From the NCBI RefSeq assembly GCF_035994185.1, contig NZ_CP108538.1, positions 2,542,001 to 2,606,000 of the forward strand: a stretch of DNA of 64,000 bases, written 5' to 3'. The DNA is from Streptomyces sp. NBC_01217. GTDB lineage: Bacteria > Actinomycetota > Actinomycetes > Streptomycetales > Streptomycetaceae. Each line of letters begins with the position of its first letter. Within the stretch, counting starts at the first letter, position 1. Positions 33,640-42,882 of the stretch are shown piece by piece. The position numbers were made by a program, and so were the translations under genes. The notes below the pieces were generated by a model. It saw only the letters and a list, made by a program, of their open reading frames with translations. It was not told the DNA's origin and ran no database searches.

Positions 33640-34394
33640 CCGCGGTGGACCGCGACCGGCGCGTCCGGTGGGTGGCGGGCTCCGCCGTCGCACTCGCGCT
33701 GCTGTTCGCGGGGGTGGCGACCGTCGCCTCCGCACGGGACGACGGCCCAGACCACGCCGCGGACCATGCGGCCGCGGCCGCCCCGCGCACGCCCGCGGTG
33801 GACTCGGCGGACGCGGGTTTCGCCCGCGACATGGCGGTCCACCATCAGCAGGCCGTGGAGATGTCCTTCATCGTGCGTGACCGTACGCGGGACGAGGACG
33901 TGCGCCGTCTCGCGTACGACATCGCCAACACGCAGGCCAACCAGCGGGGCATGTTGCTCGGCTGGCTGGACCTGTGGGAGCTGCCGAAGGCGGCCGCCGG
34001 TCAGGAGCCGATGGGCTGGATGACGGCGGCCGGGCACGAGGGACACACGATGGAGGGCATGGAGGGCATGGAGGGCACGGATGGCATGGCCGGGATGGAG
34101 GACGGCACGGGGACCGGTTACCGGGCCCATGACGGTTCCCTCATGCCCGGTATGGCCACCAGGACCGAGCTGAACCGGCTCCGGGGTATGAGCGGCCAAC
34201 AGGCCGAGATCCTGTACCTCCAGCTGATGACCGACCATCACAAGGGCGGCGTCGACATGGCCCGCGGCTGCGCCCGGCTGTGCACGGTGAAGGTGGAGAA
34301 GCGGCTGGCCCAGGGGATGGTCGAGGCCCAGCGGTCCGAGCTGGACATGATGGCCCGGATGCTGGCGGCGCGAGGGGCGAAGCCCCGGTCCTGA
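33636..34394 (+). CDS. DUF305 ferritin-like secreted/anchored protein with Met/His-rich insert
   Basis: 252-residue protein. The GTG start overlaps the upstream stop (GTGA). A signal-anchor helix near residues 12-28 is followed by a DUF305 four-helix domain with the two HH motifs FARDMAVHHQQAVEM and LMTDHHKGGVDMA. Between the halves lies an unusual low-complexity stretch, HEGHTMEGMEGMEGTDGMAG and on, rich in Met, His, Glu and Gly; the DNA repeats ATGGAGGGC. Met- and His-rich segments often bind copper, and a multicopper oxidase gene lies 1 kb downstream. Copper or metal handling outside the membrane is inferred. Confidence 0.86.
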   Translation: MTAVDRDRRVRWVAGSAVALALLFAGVATVASARDDGPDHAADHAAAAAPRTPAVDSADAGFARDMAVHHQQAVEMSFIVRDRTRDEDVRRLAYDIANTQANQRGMLLGWLDLWELPKAAAGQEPMGWMTAAGHEGHTMEGMEGMEGTDGMAGMEDGTGTGYRAHDGSLMPGMATRTELNRLRGMSGQQAEILYLQLMTDHHKGGVDMARGCARLCTVKVEKRLAQGMVEAQRSELDMMARMLAARGAKPRS

Positions 34395-34519
34395 AAGATT
34401 CCCTCCGAGCCACATATGCACCCGAACGGGTGATAGCGGTCGCGTGCTCCGTACGGGCCCATGACGATGGGTTCACTCGGGCCGTACGGCATGCCCACCG
34501 GCACGCAGGAGGAATCCTC

Positions 34520-34945
34520 ATGACCACCGCCAAGGACATCATGCACACCGGGGCCACCTGGATCCCCGCGCACGAGACACTCGACCGCGCCGCGCAGCTG
34601 ATGCGTGACCACAAAGTGGGCGCGCTGCCCATTTCGGCCAACGGCGAAGAGGACCGGATGATCGGCATCCTCACGGACCGCGACATCGTGGTCGGCTGTG
34701 TGGCGATGGGACACGATCCCTCGAAGATGACCGCGGGTGACCTCGCCCACGGCACCCCTCGCTGGATCGACTCGAAGGCGGGCGTGGAGATGGTTCTGGA
34801 GGAGATGCAGACCCATCGGATCCGCCGGCTGCCGGTGGTCGAGAACAAGAAGCTGATCGGCATGATCAGCGAGGCCGATCTGGCGCAGCACCTCTCCGAC
34901 GAGCAGCTCGCCGGCTGGATGGAGAAGGTCTACGCCCGCAGCTGA
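34520..34945 (+). CDS. Tandem CBS-domain protein
   Basis: 141-residue cytosolic protein of two CBS domains (Bateman module): MTTAKDIMHTGATWIPAHET then GILTDRDIVV, and MTAGDLAHGTPRWIDSKAGV then IRRLPVVENKKLIGMISEAD. Such stand-alone modules bind adenine nucleotides and often respond to stress. AGGAGGAATCCTC before the ATG is a near-perfect ribosome-binding site, implying high expression. It is a monocistronic gene followed by a strong hairpin. Confidence 0.9.
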   Translation: MTTAKDIMHTGATWIPAHETLDRAAQLMRDHKVGALPISANGEEDRMIGILTDRDIVVGCVAMGHDPSKMTAGDLAHGTPRWIDSKAGVEMVLEEMQTHRIRRLPVVENKKLIGMISEADLAQHLSDEQLAGWMEKVYARS

Positions 34946-34970
34946 CCGGCTTTCGAACACACAGCTCGAT

Positions 34971-35007
34971 GGCCCGGTGCCCCTCACCCGTGTGGGGGCA
35001 CCGGGCC
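34971..35007 (+). terminator. Strong hairpin after the CBS gene
   Basis: Perfect 13-bp arms GGCCCGGTGCCCC and GGGGCACCGGGCC with an 11-nt loop, 26 nt after the stop. Confidence 0.82.
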
Positions 35008-35097
35008 GCTGTGCGTTCGCGCGCCCTCGGGCCCGGCATCACTGTGGCGATACGTTTCCGCGCGCGATGCATACGGGGCGGGGGTAGGGTGTTCGAC

Positions 35098-35268
35098 ATG
35101 ACCCTGAGTGGATGTGCGACATACGGACAGTTGTTGCCGTTCGGTGCGCTGCTCATCGCGATCGCTCACCTCTTCGGGGGAGCCGTGGCGCGGGTGTCGC
35201 CGGTCGTGGGACCGGCTGCCCGGACGAGCCTGCCGCATCCCGCTTCGTTGTCGGTGCTGTGCATATAG
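35098..35268 (+). CDS. Possible leaderless 56-aa small membrane protein
   Basis: Frame starts MTLSGCATYGQLLPFGALLI and includes AIAHLFGGAVARV, a possible membrane segment. TAGGGT lies 8 nt before the ATG, so a leaderless transcript is possible; no ribosome-binding site is seen. It ends 63 nt before the multicopper oxidase start. Third-position GC is only moderate and no family is recognised, so this may be a chance frame. Confidence 0.25.
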   Translation: MTLSGCATYGQLLPFGALLIAIAHLFGGAVARVSPVVGPAARTSLPHPASLSVLCI

Positions 35269-35331
35269 GAGGGGTGTCTCCCCCTCCCCCAGCAGACCGA
35301 ATACCGACGACACCCCGAGGTGCTCTCCGTC

Positions 35332-37023
35332 ATGCGCACTCCACCCACCCGACGCGCCGTGCTCGGCGCTGCTGTCGCCACTGCCGGTACGGCGGTCCTG
35401 GCCGGCTGCTCCGGCGAATCCGACTCGGGCACCAGTGGCACGAAATCCGCCGGTGCGAGCGCCGGCGGCACGAGCCACGGCGGTGCGAACCACGGGGCCG
35501 CCCCCCGCGGGAAGCTCAAGGGCGAGTACGTCTCCCCCGACGGGGCGGAGGTCGCCGCCGCCGAGGCCGGACGCGGCTCCGGACCCGTACGGAAGATCGA
35601 CCTCACCGCCACTCCGTCCCGCCTCGATCTGGGCGGCGGGCTCGTCGTCGGCTCCTGGGCGTACGAGGCCCGGCTGCCCGGCAAGGAGATCCGGGTCACG
35701 GTCGGCGACACCCTGGCGCTCACCCTCGCCAATCACCTTCCGGAGGCGACCAGCCTGCACTGGCACGGGCTCAATGTGCGCAACGACATGGACGGCGTTC
35801 CCGACCTGACCCAGGCGCCGATCAAGGCGGGTGCGGAATTCGCGTACCGCTTCAAGGTGCCGCATCCGGGAACGTACTGGTTCCATCCGCACACGGGCGT
35901 CCAGCAGGACCGCGGTCTGTACGCACCGCTGATCGTCGACGACCCGAAGGAGCCCCTCAAGTACGACAAGGAGTGGGTCGTCGTCCTCGACGACTGGGTC
36001 GACGGGGTGGACGGCTCCACTCCGGACGGGGTGCTCTACGAGCTCAGCGGGGGCAGGGGCGGCATGAACCACGGCGGGTCGGACCATGCCGGGCACGGAG
36101 GCTCCCCCAACAATTCCGCGAAGTCCCCCAAGTCCGCCAAGGGGCGCTCCGGTCCCTCGCGGATGACGAAGGATTCCTTCAGCGAACTGCTCGACAGTCA
36201 CGGGGGCGATGTCGCCTACCCGTACTACCTGATCAACGGCCGCACCGCGAAGGACCCCAGCTCCTTCACCGCCAAGCCCGGCGACCGGATCCGGCTGCGC
36301 ATCATCAACGCGGGCGGCGACACCGCTTTCCGCGTCGCGCTCGGCGGCCACCGGATGACGATCACGCACACCGACGGCTACCCGGTCCGCCACACCACGA
36401 CGGATGCCCTGCTGCTGGGCATGGGCGAGCGGTACGACGTGGTGGTCACCGCCGGGGACGGGGTGTTCCCACTGACCGCGCTCGCCGAGGGCAAGCGGGC
36501 ATCGGCGCTGGCCCTGCTGCGCACCGGACAGGGCGCGGCGCCCACCGCCTCCGTACGGCCGAAGGAGCTGGACGGTGAGCTGGTGGAGGCGGACGAGCTG
36601 TCGCCGGACGAATCCGTGGCGCTGTCCGTCCGCGAGCCCGACCGGACCCTGCGGTTCAAGATGACCGGCAACATGGGCGCGTACAACTGGGCCTTCGACC
36701 ACAAGCCGTACGAGGCCGGCCAGCGCCATCCGGTCAAGGCGGGCGAGCGGGTCAGGCTGGAGTTCTTCAACACCACGGAGATGTGGCATCCCATCCATCT
36801 GCACGGACACGCGTTCGGGCTGGTGGGTGCGGCGGGGCCGGAACACCGGGCCTCGCACCGGCGCCAGCCCGCATGGGCGCGCAAGGACACCGCGATCGTC
36901 CGGCCGAACCACTCGATCGCCGTGGAGTTCGACGCGGACAACCCGGGGCTGTGGATGCTCCACTGCCACAACATCTACCACTCGGACGTGGGCATGATGA
37001 CGGTTCTCGGCTACCGCCGCTGA
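35332..37023 (+). CDS. Multicopper oxidase, Tat-exported lipoprotein
   Basis: 563-residue laccase/CueO-like oxidase. The signal peptide has a twin-Arg (PTRRAVLGAAV) and a lipobox LAGC, indicating Tat export and lipid anchoring. All copper sites are readable: LHWHGLNV and FHPHTG for the trinuclear centre, then HPIHLHGHAFGL and MLHCHNIYHSDVGMM for the remaining trinuclear and type 1 ligands. Two Gly/His/Met-rich loops are present, one after the signal (SHGGANHGAAPRG) and one mid-protein (GGMNHGGSDHAGHGG), which may collect copper. A GTG four codons upstream is an alternative start. Likely roles are cuprous oxidation or phenol oxidation outside the membrane. Confidence 0.92.
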   Translation: MRTPPTRRAVLGAAVATAGTAVLAGCSGESDSGTSGTKSAGASAGGTSHGGANHGAAPRGKLKGEYVSPDGAEVAAAEAGRGSGPVRKIDLTATPSRLDLGGGLVVGSWAYEARLPGKEIRVTVGDTLALTLANHLPEATSLHWHGLNVRNDMDGVPDLTQAPIKAGAEFAYRFKVPHPGTYWFHPHTGVQQDRGLYAPLIVDDPKEPLKYDKEWVVVLDDWVDGVDGSTPDGVLYELSGGRGGMNHGGSDHAGHGGSPNNSAKSPKSAKGRSGPSRMTKDSFSELLDSHGGDVAYPYYLINGRTAKDPSSFTAKPGDRIRLRIINAGGDTAFRVALGGHRMTITHTDGYPVRHTTTDALLLGMGERYDVVVTAGDGVFPLTALAEGKRASALALLRTGQGAAPTASVRPKELDGELVEADELSPDESVALSVREPDRTLRFKMTGNMGAYNWAFDHKPYEAGQRHPVKAGERVRLEFFNTTEMWHPIHLHGHAFGLVGAAGPEHRASHRRQPAWARKDTAIVRPNHSIAVEFDADNPGLWMLHCHNIYHSDVGMMTVLGYRR

Positions 37024-37141
37024 CCCGTTCCTGGCGGGCGACCGCGAACAGGCGGCCGTGAGCGGGCGACTGTGACACGGGCAACTGTGATCCCGGACGC
37101 CCGCCAGGACATCGCGTCAGTCAGACGATTACACTGGGCGC

Positions 37142-38896
37142 GTGCCTCAACTACGCCTCGCACTGAATCAGATCGACTCGACCGTCGGTGATCTCTCCGG
37201 CAACGCCGAGGCGATCGTCCACTGGACCCGGCATTCCGCCGAGCAGGGCGCCCATCTGGTGGCGTTCCCCGAGATGATGCTGACCGGCTACCCCGTCGAG
37301 GACCTGGCCCTGCGGCCGTCCTTCGTCGAGGCCTCGCGCCGGGCACTGCGTGCGCTCGCCGCCCGTCTCGACGCGGAGGGCCTCGGGGAGCTGCCGGTCG
37401 TCGTCGGTTACCTCGACCGTTCCGACACGGCCCAGCCGCGCTACGGGCAGCCCGCCGGCTCGCCGCAGAACGCCGCCGCGGTGCTGCACCGCGGGCAGGT
37501 CGCGCTGAGCTTCGCCAAGCACCACCTCCCCAACTACGGCGTCTTCGACGAGTTCCGGTACTTCGTGCCGGGCGACTCGATGCCGGTCGTGCGGATCCAC
37601 GGCGTCGATGTGGCGCTCGCGATCTGCGAGGACCTCTGGCAGGACGGCGGCCGGGTGCCCGCCGCGCGGGCCGCCGACGCGGGGCTGCTGCTGTCGATCA
37701 ACGCCTCACCGTACGAGCGGGACAAGGACGACACCCGGCTGGAACTGGTCCGCAAGCGGGCCCAGGAGGCCGGCTGCACCACCGCGTATCTGGCGATGAT
37801 CGGCGGCCAGGACGAGCTGGTCTTCGACGGCGACTCGATCGTCGTCGACCGCAACGGCGATGTGATCGCCCGTGCCCCACAGTTCGCCGAGGGCTGTGTC
37901 GTCCTCGACCTGGATCTGCCGGCCGCCACGGCCGAAGCGCCGTCCGGTGTCGTGAACGACGGTCTGCGGATCGACCGCGTGGTGCTCTCCGAGGAGCCCC
38001 TCCCGGCGTACGGGGCGGAGCTGACCGGAGGGTACGCGGAGCGGCTCGACGACGACGAGGAGCTGTACTCGGCACTCGTCGTGGGGCTGCGCGCGTACGC
38101 CGCGAAGAACGGGTTCAGCAGTGTGCTGATCGGGCTCTCCGGCGGGATCGACTCCGCGCTGGTCGCGGCCATCGCCTGCGACGCGCTGGGCGCGCAGAAC
38201 GTGTACGGCATCTCGATGCCGTCGAAGTACTCCTCGGACCACTCCAAGGGCGACGCGGCCGAGCTGGCCCGCCGTACCGGGCTGAACTTCCGCACCGTAC
38301 CGATCGAGCCGATGTTCGACGCGTACATGAGCTCGCTGGGTCTCACCGGCCTCGCCGAGGAGAACCTGCAGTCCCGGCTGCGCGGCACGATGCTGATGGC
38401 CGTCTCCAACCAGGAGGGCCAGATCGTCCTCGCGCCGGGCAACAAGTCCGAGCTGGCGGTCGGCTACTCCACGCTGTACGGCGACTCGGTCGGGGCGTAC
38501 GGCCCGATCAAGGACGTCTACAAGACGTCGGTCTTCCGCCTCGCGCAGTGGCGCAACCGCGCCGCCGAGGAGCGCGGGCAGACCCCGCCGATCCCGGAGG
38601 CCTCCATCACCAAGCCGCCCAGCGCCGAACTGCGCCCGGGCCAGGTCGACACGGACTCGCTGCCCGACTACGACGTACTGGACCGGATCCTGGAGCTGTA
38701 CGTGGACCGCGACCAGGGCCTGGCCGAGATCGTCGCGGCCGGATTCGACGAGGCGCTGGTGACGAAGACGCTGCGGATGGTGGACACGGCGGAGTACAAG
38801 CGCCGGCAGTACCCGCCGGGCACGAAGATCTCCCCGAAGGGCTTCGGCAAGGACCGCCGCCTCCCGATCACCAACCGGTGGCGCGAGTCGCGGTGA
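37142..38896 (+). CDS. nadE: Glutamine-dependent NAD+ synthetase
   Basis: 584-residue enzyme making NAD+ from deamido-NAD+, ATP and glutamine. The N-terminal nitrilase-type glutaminase domain shows FPEMMLTGY (Glu44), KHHLPNY (Lys) and LAICEDLW (Cys). The C-terminal synthetase domain has the pyrophosphatase loop GLSGGIDSALVAAIACDALG and NKSELAVGYSTLYGDSVGAY. The GTG start is preceded by TACACT at just the spacing expected if transcription began at the start codon, so the message may be leaderless. Convergent with the MFS gene, with a shared hairpin. Confidence 0.96.
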   Translation: MPQLRLALNQIDSTVGDLSGNAEAIVHWTRHSAEQGAHLVAFPEMMLTGYPVEDLALRPSFVEASRRALRALAARLDAEGLGELPVVVGYLDRSDTAQPRYGQPAGSPQNAAAVLHRGQVALSFAKHHLPNYGVFDEFRYFVPGDSMPVVRIHGVDVALAICEDLWQDGGRVPAARAADAGLLLSINASPYERDKDDTRLELVRKRAQEAGCTTAYLAMIGGQDELVFDGDSIVVDRNGDVIARAPQFAEGCVVLDLDLPAATAEAPSGVVNDGLRIDRVVLSEEPLPAYGAELTGGYAERLDDDEELYSALVVGLRAYAAKNGFSSVLIGLSGGIDSALVAAIACDALGAQNVYGISMPSKYSSDHSKGDAAELARRTGLNFRTVPIEPMFDAYMSSLGLTGLAEENLQSRLRGTMLMAVSNQEGQIVLAPGNKSELAVGYSTLYGDSVGAYGPIKDVYKTSVFRLAQWRNRAAEERGQTPPIPEASITKPPSAELRPGQVDTDSLPDYDVLDRILELYVDRDQGLAEIVAAGFDEALVTKTLRMVDTAEYKRRQYPPGTKISPKGFGKDRRLPITNRWRESR

Positions 38897-38921
38897 GCGG
38901 GGCGCATTGAGCGGGGCCGAT

Positions 38922-38955
38922 CGCCGGACAGGCTTGAAAACAAGCCCGTCCGGCG
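38922..38955. terminator. Bidirectional hairpin between nadE and the MFS gene
   Basis: Arms CGCCGGACAGGCTTG and CAAGCCCGTCCGGCG with one mismatch around an AAAA loop, between convergent gene ends. Confidence 0.8.
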
Positions 38956-38995
38956 GTTGAGGGCAAGCGCGCCCGGAGGGTGCGCGGCCCCCGCG

Positions 38996-40225
38996 TCAGT
39001 GCGCGTCCACCCCGGCCTCACTCCGCGCTGTCCGCGCATCCGCACCCGCATCCGCGCTCGCGACGATCCGCGACGCACCCCCGCGCTCCCGGTCCAGCAC
39101 ACCCGCTGTGACCGCCACCGCCAGGCCCACGACCGCGAGGGCCGCGCCGACCAGGGCCGGGGACGTCCAGCCCCAGCCCGCCGCGATCGCCGCGCCGCCC
39201 AGCCATGCGCCGCCCGCGTTGGCGAGGTTGAACGCGGAGTGGTTGGAGGCGGACGCCAGGGTCGGGGCGTCCTTGGCCTTGTTCATGACCAGCATCTGCA
39301 ACGGCGTGGTCGTCATGAAGCCGATCCCGCCGAGCAGCACCACCATCAACAGCGCCGCCCACTGCACATGCACGGCGAACGGAAAGACGGCCAGGACGAC
39401 GGCGAGCGCGCCGAGCGATCCGTACAGCGTCGGGCGCAGCGCCCGGTCCGTGAGCGGGCCCGCAGCGAGGGCGCCCAGCGTCATGCCGATGCCGAAGAGC
39501 GCGAGCACCAGCGTCACCGAGGACTCGCCGAAGCCCATCACCTCGGTCGTCATGGCCGAGAGGTAGGAGTAGACGGCGAAGACCCCGGCGAAGCCGAGGA
39601 CGGCGGTGAGCAGGCCGAGCAGCACCTGCCGGTTGCCGAGGGCGCGCAGTTCGCGGCCCAGGCCCTGGTGGGCGTCGACGGGTACGTACGGTACGAGCCG
39701 GGCGAGCGCCGCCATCGCGCAGAGTCCGATCGCCGCGACGACCATGAACGTGGCCCGCCAGCCGAGGTGCTGGCCGAGCAGGGTGGCCGCCGGGACGCCG
39801 ACGATGTTGGCGACGGTGAGGCCGAGGAACATGGTCGCCACCGCCCGGGCCCGGCGCCCCTCGGAGACCAGCTGGGCGGCGACGACCGCGCCGACGCCGA
39901 AGAACGCCCCGTGCGGCAGCCCGGCGAGGAACCGCCCGGCGAGCAGCCAGCCGAAGCCGGGCGCGAACGCGGAGGCGAGGTTGCCGACCGTGAAGAGGGC
40001 CATCAGCAGCAGGAGCATCCGCTTGCGCGGGACCCGGGAGCCGACGGCGGTGAGCAGCGGGGCCCCGATGACGACGCCGAGCGCGTACGCCGAGACGAGG
40101 TAGCCGGCGGTGGGTACGGAGGTGCCGAGGTCGTCCGCGACATTGGGCAGCAGGCCCATCATCACGAACTCCGTGGTACCGATGCCGAAGGCGCTCACAG
40201 CGAGTGCGAGCAGGGCCAGGGGCAT
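38996..40225 (-). CDS. MFS transporter, AraJ/YdhP-like
   Basis: 409-residue major facilitator protein with 12 predicted helices. The N-terminal LALAVSAFGIGTTEFVMMGLLPNVADDL is diagnostic of the AraJ/YdhP/purine-efflux branch, and the loop LTAVGSRVPRKRMLLLLMAL is the usual motif A region. Start set at the ATG with GAAAGG upstream rather than 17 codons earlier. The C-terminus has an Ala/Asp-rich tail of about 30 residues. Probable exporter of small metabolites or drugs; substrate unknown. Confidence 0.9.
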   Translation of the reverse strand: MPLALLALAVSAFGIGTTEFVMMGLLPNVADDLGTSVPTAGYLVSAYALGVVIGAPLLTAVGSRVPRKRMLLLLMALFTVGNLASAFAPGFGWLLAGRFLAGLPHGAFFGVGAVVAAQLVSEGRRARAVATMFLGLTVANIVGVPAATLLGQHLGWRATFMVVAAIGLCAMAALARLVPYVPVDAHQGLGRELRALGNRQVLLGLLTAVLGFAGVFAVYSYLSAMTTEVMGFGESSVTLVLALFGIGMTLGALAAGPLTDRALRPTLYGSLGALAVVLAVFPFAVHVQWAALLMVVLLGGIGFMTTTPLQMLVMNKAKDAPTLASASNHSAFNLANAGGAWLGGAAIAAGWGWTSPALVGAALAVVGLAVAVTAGVLDRERGGASRIVASADAGADARTARSEAGVDAH

Positions 40226-40419
40226 GGTGAAGAACCTTTCACGGGTGGGGGCGGGGAGTACAGCAGCCGGACCCATGGGTGGGACGGCAGCGGAAGAAGG
40301 TGAGGGTGCGTCGGCTTCGTTGCCACGCAGGTTAAGTATGCTTCCGGAACAAATTGTCGCAGATGCTTTGTGCCCGTAGATGAACGGGCTGTTGCGCCGG
40401 AGTGCGATGCGGTCGGCGA

Positions 40420-40695
40420 TCAGGAGCCGGCCGGAAAATACCCCAGCCCAGTCCTTGGCTGGATCTGGAGTCTTTGCTGGGCGCGTATCTGGTCAGCGCG
40501 TTTCAGGTTCCGCTGGTGTCCGTGATTGTGCGGGGAATCCGTGGGTGCTGCCGTGTCTTCGCCGGTGACGCAGACGGCCTCGAAGGTGGACAGCGCCATG
40601 GGGTCTACGGCGGTGGTCACGTGGTATTCGCGAAAGCGGTATCGCCTGCGGACGGCGTTGCGAACCGACGTGGTGGCGTTCGCGGAGTCAGGCAT
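40420..40695 (-). CDS. DUF7848-like small protein, possibly truncated
   Basis: 91-residue product. The first half, VRRRYRFREYHVTTAVDPMA then LSTFEAVCVTGED, resembles small Streptomyces proteins of the DUF7848 type that accompany XRE regulators. The expected Cys-rich continuation after CVTGE is replaced by unrelated residues (TAAPTDSPHNHGHQRNLKRA), so the 3' half may be frameshifted or rearranged. The ATG overlaps the upstream gene by 8 nt, indicating coupling. Confidence 0.5.
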   Translation of the reverse strand: MPDSANATTSVRNAVRRRYRFREYHVTTAVDPMALSTFEAVCVTGEDTAAPTDSPHNHGHQRNLKRADQIRAQQRLQIQPRTGLGYFPAGS

Positions 40696-41089
40696 TCTCG
40701 GTCGCCTCCTTCTGCGGGGCCGGGATGCGCGCTCCGCGCGAGTCCGCGACCCTGAGCGCGTCCGTCAGGGCTTCGGTCAGCCAGCGGGCCAGCCAACGAT
40801 ACTCAGTGGCCGACAGCGCCCGCGTTTTGGGAGCCAGGGCCTCTCGGGCGTGCTCCAGCAGTCTTTCCCCCATGCTGAGCTGTACCGCTTCAATGCTGTC
40901 GGCGAGTGTGGAGAGGTACCCCCTGCCGTCGGTGCTCAGGTGACAGGGGTTTCCGTCCGGCGTGGTCCACGGGAGTAAGCGGGGCCCCGCGACGCCCGTT
41001 GCCGCGTCGTACAGCTCCCTGCGCCGCATGCGGTCCGCGTCGCGGGACACGGCGACCGTAGATGACTGACTGGTCGTCACTCCATGCAA
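40688..41089 (-). CDS. Hypothetical protein of an XRE-linked accessory cluster
   Basis: 133-residue soluble protein, predicted mostly helical after an N-terminal region (LLPWTTPDGNPCHLSTDGRG). An internal ATG at MRRRELYDAATGV is an alternative start. No family I can name. It lies just downstream of the disrupted TPR-type XRE regulator gene on the same strand and overlaps the DUF7848-like gene; such trios resemble whiJ-type accessory clusters of Streptomyces. Confidence 0.55.
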   Translation of the reverse strand: MHGVTTSQSSTVAVSRDADRMRRRELYDAATGVAGPRLLPWTTPDGNPCHLSTDGRGYLSTLADSIEAVQLSMGERLLEHAREALAPKTRALSATEYRWLARWLTEALTDALRVADSRGARIPAPQKEATENA

Positions 41090-41142
41090 GCAACAGGGCA
41101 GTTTGCAGCACTGGGTCTGCGAACTACTACGCCGCGTGGCGG

Positions 41143-41601
41143 CTATCCGACAACGTTGAGGTAGGCGGCCAGGTCCCGCATCTCGCCCGTCAAGGTGCGC
41201 TTCCGCTTACTCAAGATCTCCTGCATGGTCTCGGCGGCCATGTTCTGGTGCCTCAGCCACTCGGGGGCGATGTCTCGGACACAGGTCAGTTCATCGATCG
41301 CCGCCGACAGGTCCCCGGTGCGGGTGTGGGCCCGCGCGATGTCGAGGGTGAAGCGGTTCCCGTCGTTCGGGCTGGGCATGCCCAAGCGCTTCCACGCCTT
41401 CGGTGACAGCGCCTCCTCTTCCTCTGCCTTGCGCAGCACCGTACGGGCGTCCCCGATGACCATGGAGTCTTCGAGTGCCTTCATGGCAACGGTGGCGGGT
41501 CCGAAGACGTGCCAGTACCGAGAGATGTTGCGGTGCGCCGTGCCGACGGCGGTTGCCGCCACCCGCGCCGCCTTGCGGTACTCCTTGGCCTCGTCCGGGG
41601 G
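41143..41601 (-). pseudogene. 3' part of an XRE/TPR regulator gene interrupted by IS110
   Basis: Encodes PPDEAKEYRKAARVAATAVG through HRNISRYWHVFGPATVAMKA to LAAYLNVVG-stop, a TPR-like C-terminal sensor. The frame continues directly from the fragment at 43142-43576 if the intervening element is removed: RNNP joins PDEAKEY with no base lost. See that fragment and the IS110 entry. Confidence 0.8.
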
Positions 41602-41664
41602 GTGCCTCTATGTGTTTCGTCAAGGCGCCCGTGGTGGGTTTGGGGTAGTTCGGTGTTGCTGGGG

Positions 41665-42882
41665 TCACGCGGCGAGCTCAACGTCTTTCGGCGCCCGAGT
41701 CTCGTAGAAGGTGCCGTCGCGGAGCATGGCGAACAGGACGCTGATGCGTTGGCGGGCGAGGCGGAGGAGGGCTTGGGTGTGGGTCTTGCCGCGGGCGCGT
41801 TGCTTGTCGTAGTAGGCGCGGGAGGCGGGGTCGGCGTTCATACAGGCGAAGGCAGAGAGGAACATGGCGCGTTTGAGCTGCCGGTTTCCGCCTCGGGGGG
41901 CGTGTTCGCCGTGGATAGAGGTGCCCGACTGCTTTGTCGTGGGCGCGAGACCGGCGTAGGAGGCCAGGTGGGCGGCGGTGGGGAAGCTGGAGCCATCGCC
42001 GACGGTGACCAGCAGGACGGCGGCGGTCCTGACGCCGACGCCGGGCATCGAGGTCAGGACCTGGGAAAGAGGGTGGGCCTCCAGCAGGGCGTTGATCTGG
42101 GCTTCCATTGCCCGGCGTTGGGTGTGGACGGCGGCCAGGGACGCGGCGAGAGAGGGGATAACGATGTCGAGGGTGCCGGCGCCCGGGACCACAACGGTTT
42201 GCTCGTCGAGCGCGTCGAAGACCTCGTCGATCAGCCGCTGGGCCATGCGTGGGGCCTTGGGCCGGATCAGTTCGACGAGCCTGCGGCGGCCGGCTTTGCG
42301 CAGGGCGGACGGGGAGCCGTAGCGCTCCAGCAGCCAGGTCACAGCCTGGTGGTCCAGACGTGGCCCGAGGACGCGTTCCAGGGAGGGGTGGAACTGGGTG
42401 AGCAGGCCGCGTATCCGGTTGGAGGTGCGGGTGGCCTCTGCGGCGAGGTCCTGGTCGAAGCCGACGAGGACGGTGAGCTCGGCGGTGATCTCGTCGGTGA
42501 GTTCGAGCGAGCGCAGGGTGTGCGGCATGGTGCGGGCCGCGTCCGCGATCACCGCGGCGTCCTTGGCATCGGTCTTGGCCTCGCCGGGGTAGAGGTCGGC
42601 GATCCGGCGCATGGCCAGGCCGGGCAGGTAGGCGACGCGGCAGCCGGCGTCGCGGGCGACGGTCAGCGGGAGGGCACCGATGGAGGCGGGCTGGTCCACG
42701 ATGACCAGGACGGTGCCGAACTTCGCGGCAAGTTTGTCGAACACGGCCCGCAGCTTCGGTTCGCTGTTGGGCAGCGGCTTGTCGAAGACCTTCTTGCCGG
42801 CCGGGGTGAGTCCGTGGCCGTGGTGAGCGGACTTGCCGACGTCCAGGCCGAGGAACACGCCCACGTCTTCGATCTCGAACAT
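41665..42882 (-). CDS. IS110-family transposase (DEDD recombinase)
   Basis: 405-residue recombinase. The RuvC-like DEDD domain is N-terminal (GVFLGLDVGKSAHHGHGLTP, with Asp in LGLDVGK; later GEAKTDAKDAAVIADAAR). The C-terminal Transposase_20 domain holds the SMPGVGVRTAAVLLVTVGDG block and the Ser-containing ASYAGLAPTTKQSGTS. Length is full and no frameshift is seen, so it may still be active. ATG chosen at MFEIEDVG; an upstream in-frame ATG lies 33 codons earlier in the non-coding end and is unlikely. Confidence 0.92.
   Translation of the reverse strand: MFEIEDVGVFLGLDVGKSAHHGHGLTPAGKKVFDKPLPNSEPKLRAVFDKLAAKFGTVLVIVDQPASIGALPLTVARDAGCRVAYLPGLAMRRIADLYPGEAKTDAKDAAVIADAARTMPHTLRSLELTDEITAELTVLVGFDQDLAAEATRTSNRIRGLLTQFHPSLERVLGPRLDHQAVTWLLERYGSPSALRKAGRRRLVELIRPKAPRMAQRLIDEVFDALDEQTVVVPGAGTLDIVIPSLAASLAAVHTQRRAMEAQINALLEAHPLSQVLTSMPGVGVRTAAVLLVTVGDGSSFPTAAHLASYAGLAPTTKQSGTSIHGEHAPRGGNRQLKRAMFLSAFACMNADPASRAYYDKQRARGKTHTQALLRLARQRISVLFAMLRDGTFYETRAPKDVELAA

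Noticed and set aside
37030..37108. Inverted repeat CCTGGCGGGCG / CGCCCGCCAGG before nadE
   Set aside because: The loop would be 57 nt, too long for a convincing terminator, and the arms are common GC-rich words; no function claimed.
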